Assembly: GCA_021186555.1 (NCBI GenBank)
Contig: JAJKFL010000330.1
Location: forward strand, 31,164,944 to 31,228,943
DNA from: Reticulitermes speratus
Lineage: Eukaryota; Arthropoda; Insecta; Blattodea; Rhinotermitidae
Reading direction: 5' to 3'
Length of the DNA: 64,000 nt
Below the pieces are notes generated by a model. The model saw only the letters and a list, made by a program, of their open reading frames with translations, was not told the DNA's origin and ran no database searches. Below are positions 20,576 through 33,300 of this stretch, piece after piece; position 1 is the first letter of the stretch; each line of letters begins with the position of its first letter. The position numbers and the translations under genes are program-made.

Positions 20576-22648
20576 AAGTATTCAATAGTCAAGCCCATAC
20601 AGAAAAAAAAGTGATAAAAACGAAAATGTCAAAATATAGGACAATTTCATTATTGACTACCTGATCAAAAATATTACATGTTCAACAGACTAAATGAACA
20701 TTTACAAGTACATAATACGTATACTGATACATGAACAATTTTTGTTTAGAAAAGGTATTACTATCGAGAATGCAGTTTTTACATTAACAAACAATATTTT
20801 AACTGCCCTTAATGAAGGGAGATAGCAGGTATTTTTTTTTTATTTTGCTAGAGCATTTGACTGTGTAAACCATGACATTCTTTTAGAAAAATTATATTAT
20901 TATGGTATATGTGGAACAATTTTTCACTGGCTTAAATTTTACTTAACAACTATGGAACCAAAATGTTGAAATATTGCATAAAGAGTTGGGAAAATTTTCT
21001 TCAAATTGGGGAATAATAAAATGTGTTGTTCTCCAGGGATCAATTTTGAGACGTCTGTTATTCCTCTTACATATAATGGCCTTCCACTTGGGGTAAATAC
21101 AGAGTCCAAACCACTAATATATGCAGATGATACAAGTGTACTAATCACTGGTAACAATTTTCGTGATTTGCAAATTAAGTCAGTAACTGTATTAAATTAT
21201 ATGAGTAAATCATTTGCAGTAAATGGTTTGTCATTAAATCTGGATAAATCAAAAGTACTGAAATTCAGCTTACATCACTTACAAGACGAATAATTTCAGT
21301 TTTTTATAAAGACAGACATATTAAGGACGTGACAAATATAAAACTTATTGGTTCAGAAATAGATAAACATACGAATTGGAAGACCCATATTGTGCCAAAA
21401 TTACATAGTGCATGCTACACAATTAGGTGTATTTATCATTTTAGCAATATTGACACACTGAAAATGATCTATTAGGCATACTTTCTTTCGATAATGAAGT
21501 ATGGCATAGTATTCTGGGGTAATTCTATGGACATTAATAGGGTCTTTCAATTGCAAAAGAAAAATATGAGAATTATGGCAGGGGTTAATTCCAGAAGCTC
21601 ATGCAGCCTAATTTTCAAAGCATTAAAACTATTGACGGTACCTGCACAATGTTATATATCATGATAAATGACCTTTTGGCACATAATTTGGAATATTGTA
21701 CCTTTAATTACTCGGTACACAACATATGTACAAGGAGAAGCTTACAGCTTCACAAACCTTGCATCATTCCATCAAAGGTGTGTGCTATGCAAGTATAAAG
21801 ATTTTTAATATTTACCTAAATGTATTGCAGATTTAGTGAAAGATAGGAAGCACTTTGTAAAATCACTGAGAATCCTTTTGATTGAACAATCTTTTGATTC
21901 TATTGATGAATTTTTAGATTATTTTTGTATTGTATATGTTGTGTGTTATTGCTTTGAAGAGTGTGTTTCAGTTTTTTCTTGCGTTTCTACTATGACTAGT
22001 GATTTCTTGTGCAATCATGAACTATGATATAGGACATGTTTTATGTTGTGCCGGGAATTTGATCCCAGCACCCTCCACGAGACTCGACCCATGGACTTTC
22101 GTCGCGCGCATCACTCCCTCCTACTTGGTTCCCCTCCATTTCCCCTCCTGACCCGAGCTTTTTTCCTATGCGTGTATGGTTGATGTAATCACTCTGACTC
22201 TGGTCCTAGCCATCTTCAACTTACTTCCAAATTTTCTTCTCGGCCATGGGGGCTAAATTCCGTCTGGCGGTGAGCTGGTGGGGTTGGAGTCCCTTGGCGG
22301 TCGTCGTGGTCCCAGGTCTTTGGTTTTAATTGGATTTAGCCCCACGACGACACCAAGGTAACTTTATTTTGGTATGTATGTGACAAGCAATTGCTTGGTA
22401 AGTCTCCCGTCTTGTGTATTTTGTAATTTTGTATTTGGTTCGCTTTATTGTATTTTCTTTATTCTGTGTGTTACAATATATTGTTTCTTTAGTATATTGT
22501 ATCTTTGTTGTGTGCTGGGTTTGGCTTATCTGTGGGGCCCAGCATTAGTAAAGGCAGATGGTAACAAGGAGCCAAAGATAGTTCAATATCCAGAACCATA
22601 AGGCAACCTGATTGGATCAATCAAATGTAAATGTAATGTAATGTGATT
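20576..22648 (+). pseudogene. decayed jockey-like LINE: reverse transcriptase C-terminal part and 3' UTR
   Basis: Broken frames translate to conserved reverse transcriptase blocks in order: EQFLFRKGITIENAVF (near 20735), ARAFDCVNHDILLEKL (20850), IYADDTSVLI with the YADD catalytic motif (21116), LSLNLDKSK (21230), then the C-terminal FWGNSMDINRVFQLQKK region (21510) and SIDEFLDYF (21900). Stops and frameshifts are frequent, so it is dead. The 3' UTR appears to end in a TGTAA-type tail at 22622-22648. The endonuclease and ORF1 are absent (5' truncation). The block pattern fits jockey-type non-LTR elements; the exact clade is uncertain. About 300 bp of unrelated-looking sequence (22045-22340) may be an insertion. 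Confidence 0.85.
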
Positions 22649-23760
22649 TTCCCCACCAAAACCCTGCCTGCATCTCTTCTTCCCCTTACACAAAGTTTTC
22701 AGCAATCACTAGCGCTGGAAATAATTTGTGTAATGTGCGATGCTAGTCATTTGTTTGAAAATGTACCAAGAAATGAGTACGTAAAATCAAAGACACCCCA
22801 AACCTGCATTTCCAAACTGCGACACATAACTGGCAACTGATATGACACATACCTTTGGTACAGGGGCAAAGGAAACTATCAGTGTACTTGGGAGTGAGAA
22901 TTTGGAACCCTTCAGCTGGACTAATTAGATGGGGTAGTGGGTCTATCTAAATGCAAAGTTGGTAAGCTCCTCTGTTTGCCCAATTTACAGGAATACTGGG
23001 CATTACAGACAGTAATTTCTTCACTGATGTCTCCGCGACTGTCGAAAGATGGTAACCGCAAAATAAAACACCCACATTTGTAATTTATAATTTAAAGATA
23101 TCAGTCCTGGAGGAGAAGGCTTACATGCCACTCCAAAATGTCGGTTATTTTTAGCATTCTGACACCCTGCCACAGCAAAAAGGCTCTACACTTAAGTACA
23201 GAGTCTTACAAAGGACAATGCACAATCTAAAATAGCATTTAAATCTTTTGTGTATTTGTAATAATGTGTGTTATGTATAGAATTGGCATAAATTTGCATG
23301 CTGTTTCACATTAAGGTAAATATATACTGCCTGAACTCAAATCATTAGGCCAATGAAATATAATTTGCTTTTGTGGGCCTAGCAGGTCTTATGACTCACA
23401 TCTGCAGTAACCATCCTCACCACCCTCCCCCCTCCCCCAAAGCTCACAAATTTGTATCAGCTACTACACAAGGCAATGCATAATGGCCTGTGTAATTGTA
23501 TGCTTTCCAAACTGAAGACAAACATAATGCAATTTAACATGACATGCGCCTTTATTACAGTCCTTTGTGGAAGACATGTTATCATGAAGGGGAACTTCCT
23601 GCATCTTGTGAGATATGATAGTTCTCCTCAACATTACTGTCTTCTTGTATGTGACGCCGTACAGTCTTGTAGAACAGCACCAACGTTTCACAGAAACCTT
23701 TGCTTCCATCAGGGCAATGTTTGTGTAGTTTGGTTGCCAATTGCTCTGAAATTGATACTG
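22649..23760. other. gene-free stretch
   Basis: No recognised family. It includes a short CCTCCCCCCTCCCCC tract near 23420. The open frame at 23452-23784 runs into the repeat below and has no supporting features. Confidence 0.35.
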
Positions 23761-24292
23761 TTACTAAACTACATGTCGAATTGATACCTGTCTACTAAAC
23801 TACATGTCTGAAACATTGATACCTGTCTACTAAACTAATGTCTGAAACATGTACCTGTCTACTAAATACATGTCTGAACATTGATACCATGTCTACTAAA
23901 CTACATGTCTGAAACATTGATACCTGTCTACTAAACTACATGTCTGAAACATTGATACATGTCTACTAAACTACATGTCTGAAACATTGATACCTGTCTA
24001 CTAAACTACATGTCTGAAACATTGATACATGTCTACTAAACTACATGTCTGAAACATTGATACCTGTCTACTAAACTACATGTCTGAAACATTGATACAT
24101 GTCTACTAAACTACATGTCTGAAACATTGATACCTGTCTACTAAACTACATGTCTGAAACATTGATACTGTCTACTAAACTACATGTCTGAAACATTGAT
24201 ACCTGTCTACTAAACTACATGTCTGAAACATTGATACCTGTCTACTAAACTACATGTCTGAAACATTGATACATGTCTACTAAACTACATAT
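23761..24292 (+). repeat. 35-bp minisatellite with dimer pattern
   Basis: About 15 units of TACTAAACTACATGTCTGAA plus ACATTGATACCTGTC. In the central part GATACCTGTC and GATACATGTC alternate, which makes a 70-bp higher-order period. The first units carry single-base losses. Confidence 0.95.
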
Positions 24293-24669
24293 ACACGTTC
24301 CATGAGAATTTACAATCATTTGATACCGTTCTCTAAATTACTGTAAACTTAATGTGCTCATTGATATGTACTAACACAAAACTACATTGATTAACACAGT
24401 ACCATCACGAGAATTTAAGGCAACGACTCAGTTTTAAATAGGTAATACTTAAATGTCATTCTTATTATCAACATATACTGTATGTGAAATGTTGATTACC
24501 AATTAATTCACTGTACTCTGAATGGATTAGTGCTATCACTATGCTACTTAAAAGCAAATATTCTACTTGAAATAGCACAAACTGTCACCTGAAATGTTTG
24601 GACAACCAGACAACAGTTTATTAAGATATAATTCTTATTGTTACATATTGTCACATATACGAGTATATA

Positions 24670-25047
24670 CCGTATTACCTCAAATTTAATATGCCCTCTA
24701 ATTTAAGACACACCCTACTTTTAAAAAGGGTTTTCAGGAAAGAAAAAAAATTTGGATGATAATTAGAAAGAGTTAATTATGTTTTCTGAAGGAGTTTATG
24801 AACGAATTAAAAATGTTAATAACACATTTAAAATTAAATATAATAAATATAATAAATACATTGCACTGTCCATCAAATTCATGAGTCTTTTACTGAAGCC
24901 ACTTGTTCTTCAAGGAAACTGATGTTATCATGACTTTCAAAGAGTGAGATATAATACCTTAAATTTAAGACATGCCGTAATTTTCAGTTTGGAAAAAATG
25001 TGAAAAAATAGGGGAGGGGGGGGGATCTTAAATTTGAAGTAATACGG
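24670..25047. mobile_element. TA-flanked MITE with CCGTATTAC ends
   Basis: A 378-bp non-coding element. The left end CCGTATTACCTCAAATTTAA matches the inverted right end at 19 of 20 positions. TA precedes the left end; the right flank is AA. Internal copies of the end motif (AATTTAAGACA) occur near both sides. Fits a Tc1/mariner-type MITE. Confidence 0.75.
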
Positions 25048-25439
25048 AATATACATATAAATAAATGTGTATATATGTGTATGTAACACAGTACATAAAT
25101 GGGTAAAGACTAACACAAATGGTTACATACCTGCTATGGGAAGGACTAAAGAACTGAGTAAGTACTGCATAAAAAAAATTTCATTTCATAATCTGATTAC
25201 GTTTTATAGTTAAAATAAAAACAGATACAACTTATTATCAGTAATAATTCTAAGTAAAAAAAGCCTTACATATAAACAGTGTATTAGTATAAAAATAAGT
25301 TTAAGTATTATTCACTATTTCTGTTCCAAAAGTCTTATTGTGCTTTAAAGAACACAGATCATATGCTTATAAAATAGATTTATGCAGGTCTGTACAGGGA
25401 CCTAAATTACAAAGCATAAAGCACTGTATCATAAATAAA

Positions 25440-25645
25440 AGGTAAAGTTATCCCTGTACATGTCATAAAGTAGCCAGCTTCACATGCCTGCCACTTTATG
25501 CTCAGAAAGGAGCTCCCAGTAGTCACTGAATAGAAGGCTGGGTAGGCTCCAGAGCTGGACATTTTGGAGAAGCAAGAAATCTCTTGCCCCTTGCAGAAAT
25601 TGAACCACAATTCCAAGGTCATGCAGTTCTTAGCCTAGTCACTAC
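25440..25645 (-). repeat. tRNA-derived SINE, family B, old copy
   Basis: On the minus strand it reads a degraded B box (GGTTCAATTTC), then TGTCCAGCTCTGGAGCCTAC, CAGCCTTCTATTCAGTG and a TAACTTTACCTTT tail, the order of family B. Strongly diverged. Confidence 0.6.
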
Positions 25646-26552
25646 ATCAGTTTCAAAATTACCACCGTAGGCAGTGGTGTAGATAACTGGTCAATCCCCC
25701 ACCACCACTTAATAATGCCCCCCTATAATTATCAGCAAAGCTGCTCCCAGATCTCATACAAGTAACAGAGATCCAGGACACTGCCATCTGTCAAAGCAAT
25801 CTAATCTCAAAGGACCCACAACAAAGCTTAATTTCTGTAATCTGTAATTTAGATCTAACCACTGTATTCTTATTACGTTAAATCTCACAGTAAATATGCC
25901 TTTTAGCGTACAGGATGGTTCACTCAAGGAAGAGCCTGAATTAATAATTATAAATCACACACTAGTTCACTAATGAAAACAAAACTTCGTATGTACCTTG
26001 GCACACATACTTTGGGTCTGTTTAAAAACAAACCTCACACTGTTGATGACCTGAAAAAAGAAACATTACTGATAAAATTTCTGCAATTCCTGCTGCCATG
26101 CCATCTGCAACATCTGCAAATATGGAGCATCATGTCCACGTCTTCATGTGACAGGAAACCACTTGGAGCATTTTCAATAACACAGCAGTCTTTATGTCTA
26201 GCACCTATCAAATTTTGTTTTTCAATGTACAGTCATTAATCTGGGACCTCCAACTGAATCACAAAGTATGATTAACTTTGTTTTTATGTTTTTATGCAAG
26301 TGTACATGTGGATGTACACGCACACACACGTGTGTGTTTTATCTGAATGTGTGTGTTTTAAGCACAGGGCTACAGTTATAACTAAAACTAAATTATTCAT
26401 TGTTTAAAAATGTATTACATTTAACAGAACTGAAATGAGTTTACTTTCTTAAAGAATGCTCTGCACATGTCCTTCATGCCCAAATAACTTAGAACCAAAT
26501 TTCAGCATCTCATTTTGATGTAAACAAACTTCATGGCAATAAAAAATATGTA
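25646..26552. other. gene-free stretch
   Basis: Unassigned AT-rich DNA with a short AC/GT-rich patch at about 26318-26345. Confidence 0.3.
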
Positions 26553-26818
26553 CAATCAGTTCTGCTATAACACTATAGTTGCGTTCTTGTGAGACCTCAC
26601 ATTAGCTCATTATAGAAAATTGCTTAATAAAAATAGGGACATATTGGAACAAATATGGCCCACCATCCAATCTTATATCTTCACAATGGCTGCTGAAATC
26701 GTGTAACAGCCGACACGGTATACGAAAGTTCACGTTATACGAACAGCGTTCATCTATTCATCAATTGTGTTACAACCAATTTGTTTTAACAAAACACGTG
26801 TAGTAACAGAACTGACTG
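26553..26818. mobile_element. TA-flanked MITE with CARTCAGTTCTG ends
   Basis: A 266-bp element between TA (26551-26552) and TA (26819-26820). Left end CAATCAGTTCTGCTATAAC, right complement CAGTCAGTTCTGTTACTAC, about 80 percent alike. No coding capacity. Fits a pogo or Tc1/mariner MITE. Confidence 0.65.
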
Positions 26819-27230
26819 TAATGTCACACTGTGTTCTGAGACACTGCAGTAAATAAACATTCTGCCAGAGTGATATTTTAATTTCAGGTTCAGACATATA
26901 TGCAGATATTTGTAGGGTTATATTCAATCTGTAGTCATCACATACAATAAAAGCTTATTCTCTTCATCTGACCCTGTTACACACTTTAAGTATAATGCAT
27001 TGTTAAATCATCCCTTATTTCCCTACCAAAGACAGTCTGGACTCAACTCAATTCCAAACTGGCAGAGCTTCTGGACAAAGCATCTGGTGAGGCACAGAAC
27101 CGTATTAACCCGCTTCAATCAAGGCCACTGAAGATGCAGTCTAACATTACTTGTACTGCTGCCTTACTGTAACTTGTGCAACCATCACATCACAAGTGTA
27201 CGTAATGTACTGATACTTCTGTACACACTG

Positions 27231-27376
27231 TTAACAAGATTTGATTAGTGTTATCTTGTTAATGGCATCTAAGAGGGACTCAGACTCTTCTTGTATCTCG
27301 TCTTCTGCTAATTCCTGTTCTTCATTAGACTTCTGCTTGTTGTCAGACTTTGTTTCATCTCCTACAGTTCCTTCCT
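27231..27376 (-). CDS. transporter gene, candidate acidic terminal exon
   Basis: The exon starts after a strong acceptor (TTTTCTTCTTTTTGTCTAATAG) described by its pyrimidine run at about 27377-27398, and ends at TAA 27231-27233. Coding of 146 nt needs one base from the previous exon: the G left by the donor at 37985 makes GAG, so the frame holds. The peptide is rich in Glu, Asp and Lys ([16 protein letters not shown], then [12 protein letters not shown]) and suits the cytosolic tail of a carrier. It could instead be the last exon of another minus-strand gene between the two. The 10.6-kb intron is long but plausible in a large genome. Confidence 0.5.
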
Positions 27377-30300
27377 CTATTAGACAAAAAGAAGAAAACA
27401 ACTTTTTATCCCATTTACACACAACAATAACTCAGTAATATCCAGTTTCTTCATTAATCTATACAAAATGGCACAAAATTAGAATGACAGTTCAAAAACT
27501 AACTCCATACTGAAAATCCAAGTCTTCTGGGATGTGACACCGTGTCGTTAGGCAAGTCTTTTCCTGACAATTCAGAAGATCATAATGCCTCTGACCTTTC
27601 ACCATCCTTATCACCCATACCTGTATAACACACCAGTTTCATGCACGGCAAATCTTCTTAGACTGCCACACAAAGGCACTACAATCTTTTGAAACACCCA
27701 ACAACACGGTGTTGTTACATATGAGAAGAATTCAATCTCCAGCAATAATGTTGTAAGACCTTTAAATCTCGCTACCTCCATATTATCGTGTGCTATTTTA
27801 AAAACAGTTCAAACTGGTAGGCAGCACAGTCGATACACATATATCACACACGCCACTTGCTCATGTGCTAACAGCATTACACTCCCAGAGAGGACCACTA
27901 GCTGTGGAAAGTTACGACCCAACTTAAAACTGCAATGCTGTTTTTGTGCCACTCAATACCAACTAGGTTTTCCAAAAGCAAACAATGTATTTGCTTCACT
28001 CCCATTTGTGCTACATGCTCTGCCCATCTAATCCTCCTTGACTTTATTTTACCCAAATAATATTTGGCGAGAAGTACGATTACAATTCTATGCATTATTC
28101 AGTTTTCTCCAGTCTCCGCTTACCTTATCCCTCTTTTGTCCATGTATTCCCCTCAGCAACCTGATCTCAAAACACTCAATCTCTATACCTCCATTGATGT
28201 GAGAGAAGAAGTTTCATATCCATATAAAACAAGTGACAATATAGGTGTGTACATTTTAATCTTTATGTTTGTAGTTAGCAAATGGGAAGACAAAATATTC
28301 TAGACCAAATGACAGAATTTAATCTGCTCTTAACCTTGTAAAGCTTACTGGCTACTCGATACACCAACAGTTTTAACATTCACAAATTCTACATTCTGCC
28401 CACACTGTATTTATGTGTTTTGTATTTATCTCAGAACAAACAGCGACTTTTGCCCTACATAACATAAACTGATTGGTTTTTATAACCAAGATGAAAAGTG
28501 TTTACTGCGCAGTACGAACTGGGTCTTTAAATGAAACAGTTTACCCTTTGTCTTTAAAGGGTTAATTTCCCGATGAATATGATTTTGATTTATTAATGTT
28601 ACTCCCAAATATATTCCTATATGCTGTTCACGCCATGTGCTCATATAATATTGAAATGTAAAACCACCCTTGAATGTGTTAATGTGTTAAGATAGAGCAT
28701 TGCAGCAAAGCATAACAGCATGTCAATGGAAAAAATTTCACATAGAACAACCATGCATAAGAGAAGCAAAAGCACTGCAAATACACATGCAAGAGGCAAG
28801 ATTATATGCACATTCACAAGTCTTGCATGAAGAAGGCATGTCTCTGTATTCATTATGTAAATGTACCAATACAAGCAAACAGCAGTTCAGAAAAACTTTT
28901 CTTCTGTTGGAGATTGAGTATTTTTATGAGAGTTAGTAAGGAAAAGTCATTAAAACTCAGAAATTCTTCCCATAAAATACACTTCTAGCCATTTTGACAT
29001 ATTTTAGTAATCATAAACATTTGTGAAGAAACACTGAATCATAATGTGATGTCTAATACATTCATTTAGATAATTTGTTTTAAAATTAACGTATTTTTTT
29101 AAGCTGATGTGATATCTATAGAATTCAAAGTTTTCTGATCATACTGTTAACACATTAATACATAACATAAATTTGAGTTCGTCCATCACCACAGTTTACT
29201 CAACCCACTACAAGGTTTGAAAATACCTCCAGCAAGTGACCCAACAAAACAGGGTTTCTACCTCTTCCTTTACACCAGCAGACAGAAGTAGAAGCAGGTA
29301 CCAAAATGTAGTCGTTTTAATAAATTATGACAAAGCATATAGTTCAAAAATAATATTCTTAATCAAATGACATGGTAGTCTTAGAAACTGCAAACTGTGG
29401 TTTAATACACAAACTCAGGTCCTTCCCACAAATATTCTGTTCATTAGACATAACAAAACAAAGCCCATTAAAATTTCAGTAGAAAACCATTGCTGTTAGC
29501 ATCACCATAATTGGCCACGTTGTACATACAGTAGAACTCAGATAAGAAGTCCCCGCATAAGAAGTTTTCCCCTGTAAGAAGTCTGACTTTTAAAGTCCCG
29601 AAATCCTATTGCTTTTAATAAGCTTCCCTCTTAATCAGTCTTCCCGCTTAAGGAGTCCCTAATCCTCTGGTCCCTTGAAAGACTTCTTAACAGGGTTCTA
29701 CTGTATTTCACTGTGATCCGCTCTTATACACAATATTACAGCCCTTGAGAAACACTATGAAATTATAACATCAATAAATATTCATGCTATAGACATCATA
29801 ATTCTTACAAATACAAAACTACTAAACTTTATAGAATAACAATATGGTGCTGCTATCCAACAGTATGCAATGAACTTCCTTCAGTAAAGGTGACCATGCA
29901 ACATCAGCCCAATCATACCTTCCACTGTCATTTATTTCTGCAATCTTCTGCTCTTCCTATTCATCCCTACTGCAAAATCTGATTCATGACATTGCAACAG
30001 AGTATCAGTCATGACATTTGAAGGATCCTCTGAAACGCTGGCATACTTCTAACACATTACACAGTGTTGCATTCTGGATACATCTTCATAGTTACTTATC
30101 TGAGCAGCTCCACGCTCATGTGACATTGACAATTCACTTTTTCTTCCAATGTAACTTCAAATCCAGTCACAATGGCATCAGTTCTTTACATACACAATAG
30201 CTAAGATCAGAGCAACACAAGAACTATGATGGTCAGCCAGAAAATAAGTTTACAGACACGATACTCATATTTTGGTTTCTGTATTCTCATCTGTAATAAG

Positions 30301-33300
30301 AATAGTAGTTCAGATTTCTGCTATCACACTACTTATCGGCACTGTCCCCACCACAATTAAGTGGGACCAGCTATCCCATTCCCTGTCGATACAAGTCTGT
30401 GCCCTGTATCGTCAGCCATTGTGTCACGACTAAGATTTGAGGTTCCTGCACTGGTCTTGCTTAAGATTGAAGTCTTCTGGGATGCAACATTGTAACCGAG
30501 GAAGCAGTTCCTGGTGTTTCAAAGGATCATGGTGTCTTCAAAACACTGGCAACTGCTCAAACAACAAGCATCATGTCCCAGATGATTTGAATCTTCAGCA
30601 CCACAACTTTGCAAACATCTTTAACGTTGTGGCTGCCAGTATTTTGCCTCACCATTTGAGACAGATTATAATCACTTGGCAACAAATTCGCCTTATACAG
30701 CATAATCACAATCAGGTAGGTTCTTTAGTCATGAAGGTATGCAACATGTAAACTTATTTTCTGATCGATCCTGGGATTATGCCAGAAGTATTTATCTGAA
30801 CAAGAAATGAGGGTAGTTACAGGGAAGTCTTGTATAAGTCTGAACTATCTGGTACAGTGTATGTCTCAAACCTGCTACTGTTGCTGTACTTTGTTGTTTC
30901 AAATTACATGTCTCACATCAGTGTTATTAGGATTATTACCGTATATTACTGTTGTTATGTAATAATAAAACGAAGGAAGGAAATAAGACCATCCTTCAGA
31001 CACTACTTACATTGTACCTCAGTAGGAAGTAAAGCAGGAGACAGTACATTCCAGCTTGTGACCCAACTAGACAACTGAACGCACAAAATATTAGTCGCTT
31101 AACCACCTGTAATCTACAGCCATAAATTTGCAGAACATTGGTGCTAGTAATAACTGTAGTAAATAATGATCTTTCTCATGGTTTATTTAATGTGTGTGTC
31201 TGCATTTTGATTTTACACGTTTGTATTAATCATATTACAGCATCAAATTACATACCATGACCAAAACATAGGTCAGATATGGTACATTACACAGCATTAT
31301 AAGAACTTTCTTTTCTTCTGTACTGACAAATTTGAATGTGGACAGAATGTATGGCACTAAAATATTCCTGCTGCTTGTCCATGGATTCTCACTTCACAAA
31401 GTCATCTATGCTGCCGATTTTAAATATCATTAAATGAACTTCATCATCTGAAAGTTTCAATGAGTACTTGACAAAAATAAATTCCACTGAAACCATTTGT
31501 ATGAATCAATTCATAGTCTCTTGAACACACACCGGAGTGTTATAATGCTGACTTCAGCCAAGGATGGATGTATGCATCTCACTCATCATAAATTAATTGG
31601 TTATCAGTAAGGCAACTTAAAAAGCATATTTTTTTTACTTTCATTGGTACCATCACCCATTACGGAAACAGCCCTATAATTTATTGCATCGAAAATGCAT
31701 TAACACGTCTTTAATCTACACCTTTATATTCTACATAGATTTCTATATGTACTCTCCTTGTTACAGTAGTACCATTATTTAATTTCATTGCATTGCCACA
31801 ATTGTTCCTGTCAAGCCTTAGGAGTTCTGTACCAAGAATGATAGTATAATTAAATGCTAGGAAACACAAGTTTAAAAAACACTTGTGTATAAAATAAACA
31901 CTTATATTAAAAAAAGAAAACTATGCTGTACTGCAGTACAGATCTGTCTTTAGTTACAGCACTGTTGAGTTTCAATAGCGTAGTTGGTACAGCGACTCGC
32001 TACAGGCTGGACGGTCTGGGGATTGACTCCTGGTGGGGGCAACATTTTCTGCACTTGTCCAGACCAGCCCTGGGGTCCTCCCAGCCTCCTGTAAAATGGG
32101 TACCAGGTCTCTTTCCTGGGTGTAAAGCAGCCGGGGCATGGCATTAACCACTCACCCCCATCTAGTGCCGAGGTTAAAGAAAGAGTAGAGCTGTGCCCCT
32201 AGTCTCCCTCTGGGCCTTCATGGCCAGTTCTATGGTAAAACTTTACCTTTACATCTTACTGTTGAATTTCACTTATCGCTCTCCTAATATACAAAGTTTT
32301 AAGAATGTATGTGGGGATAGGAGCACAAGCCAACATCTAAACTTTGAATGTGTATGATGTGGGCTCACACACATTATTCATTTGCCCTTTCTTTTTCACT
32401 GAGCAGACTGTGCTTTCCATGCTAGAGAACTCTCTTTGTTCAGGTATAAGATTGTAAAAAAATATCAAATTCCAACTTGGAGTGGATGCAATGGATCCAC
32501 ACAGTGGCCACCATGGTCACCTAATATCATTAGGCCTCATTTCTTTTCGTAGGGTTTTCTCCTGGTAAAAAGTGGAACATAATTTTGACACTCTACATGT
32601 CCCTAAAAATGCAAACAAAGTTGCCTCCTGACATATATTCTTTAGAATTATTGTCATATATATATATATAATATTTGAGTTATTACATTTCTTGTGTATC
32701 AAGAACGATTTGGACATTGTGTATGATATCTACATTTCTAATTCCATTAGCAAAACTTTCTCAGTGTATAAATTGTATAAATTTCACAGCTTCAGCAACA
32801 TCCTTCCAAAAATGCTGTCTGAAATAAACAACTTCTGAGTACAGAAAGTTCAGTCTTGTAAGTTCTGAAACAGCTTTGTGACTGAAGGAAAACAAAGCAA
32901 CTGAGTCTTCCAAGTATCACAACATATCTCATTTCATGGTATAATGGCAAACATGACTAAACAATTACTACAATTAAAGTTACCTATATCCATATCACAA
33001 ATCAATAACACACAGCATATCAAGTACATTAAATATAATCTAGTTGTCATTAACATAATCAAAATTATGAATACAGAGAACAATAAACACAATAATCGTA
33101 AACATTTCTTTAAATTCAGCTTTGGCAGTTAATATCACGCTTTATGGTACAAAATCCTAGCATTCAGTACATCTACCAGAGCTGTATGGTATTCACACAC
33201 ATTCAGTAAGTTAGATTATGTGGTCTTAGGAAGTTGTTTCTCATTGATTCCTTTGTAAGACAATGAATATATGTACACATCAATTTACATGCACCATATT

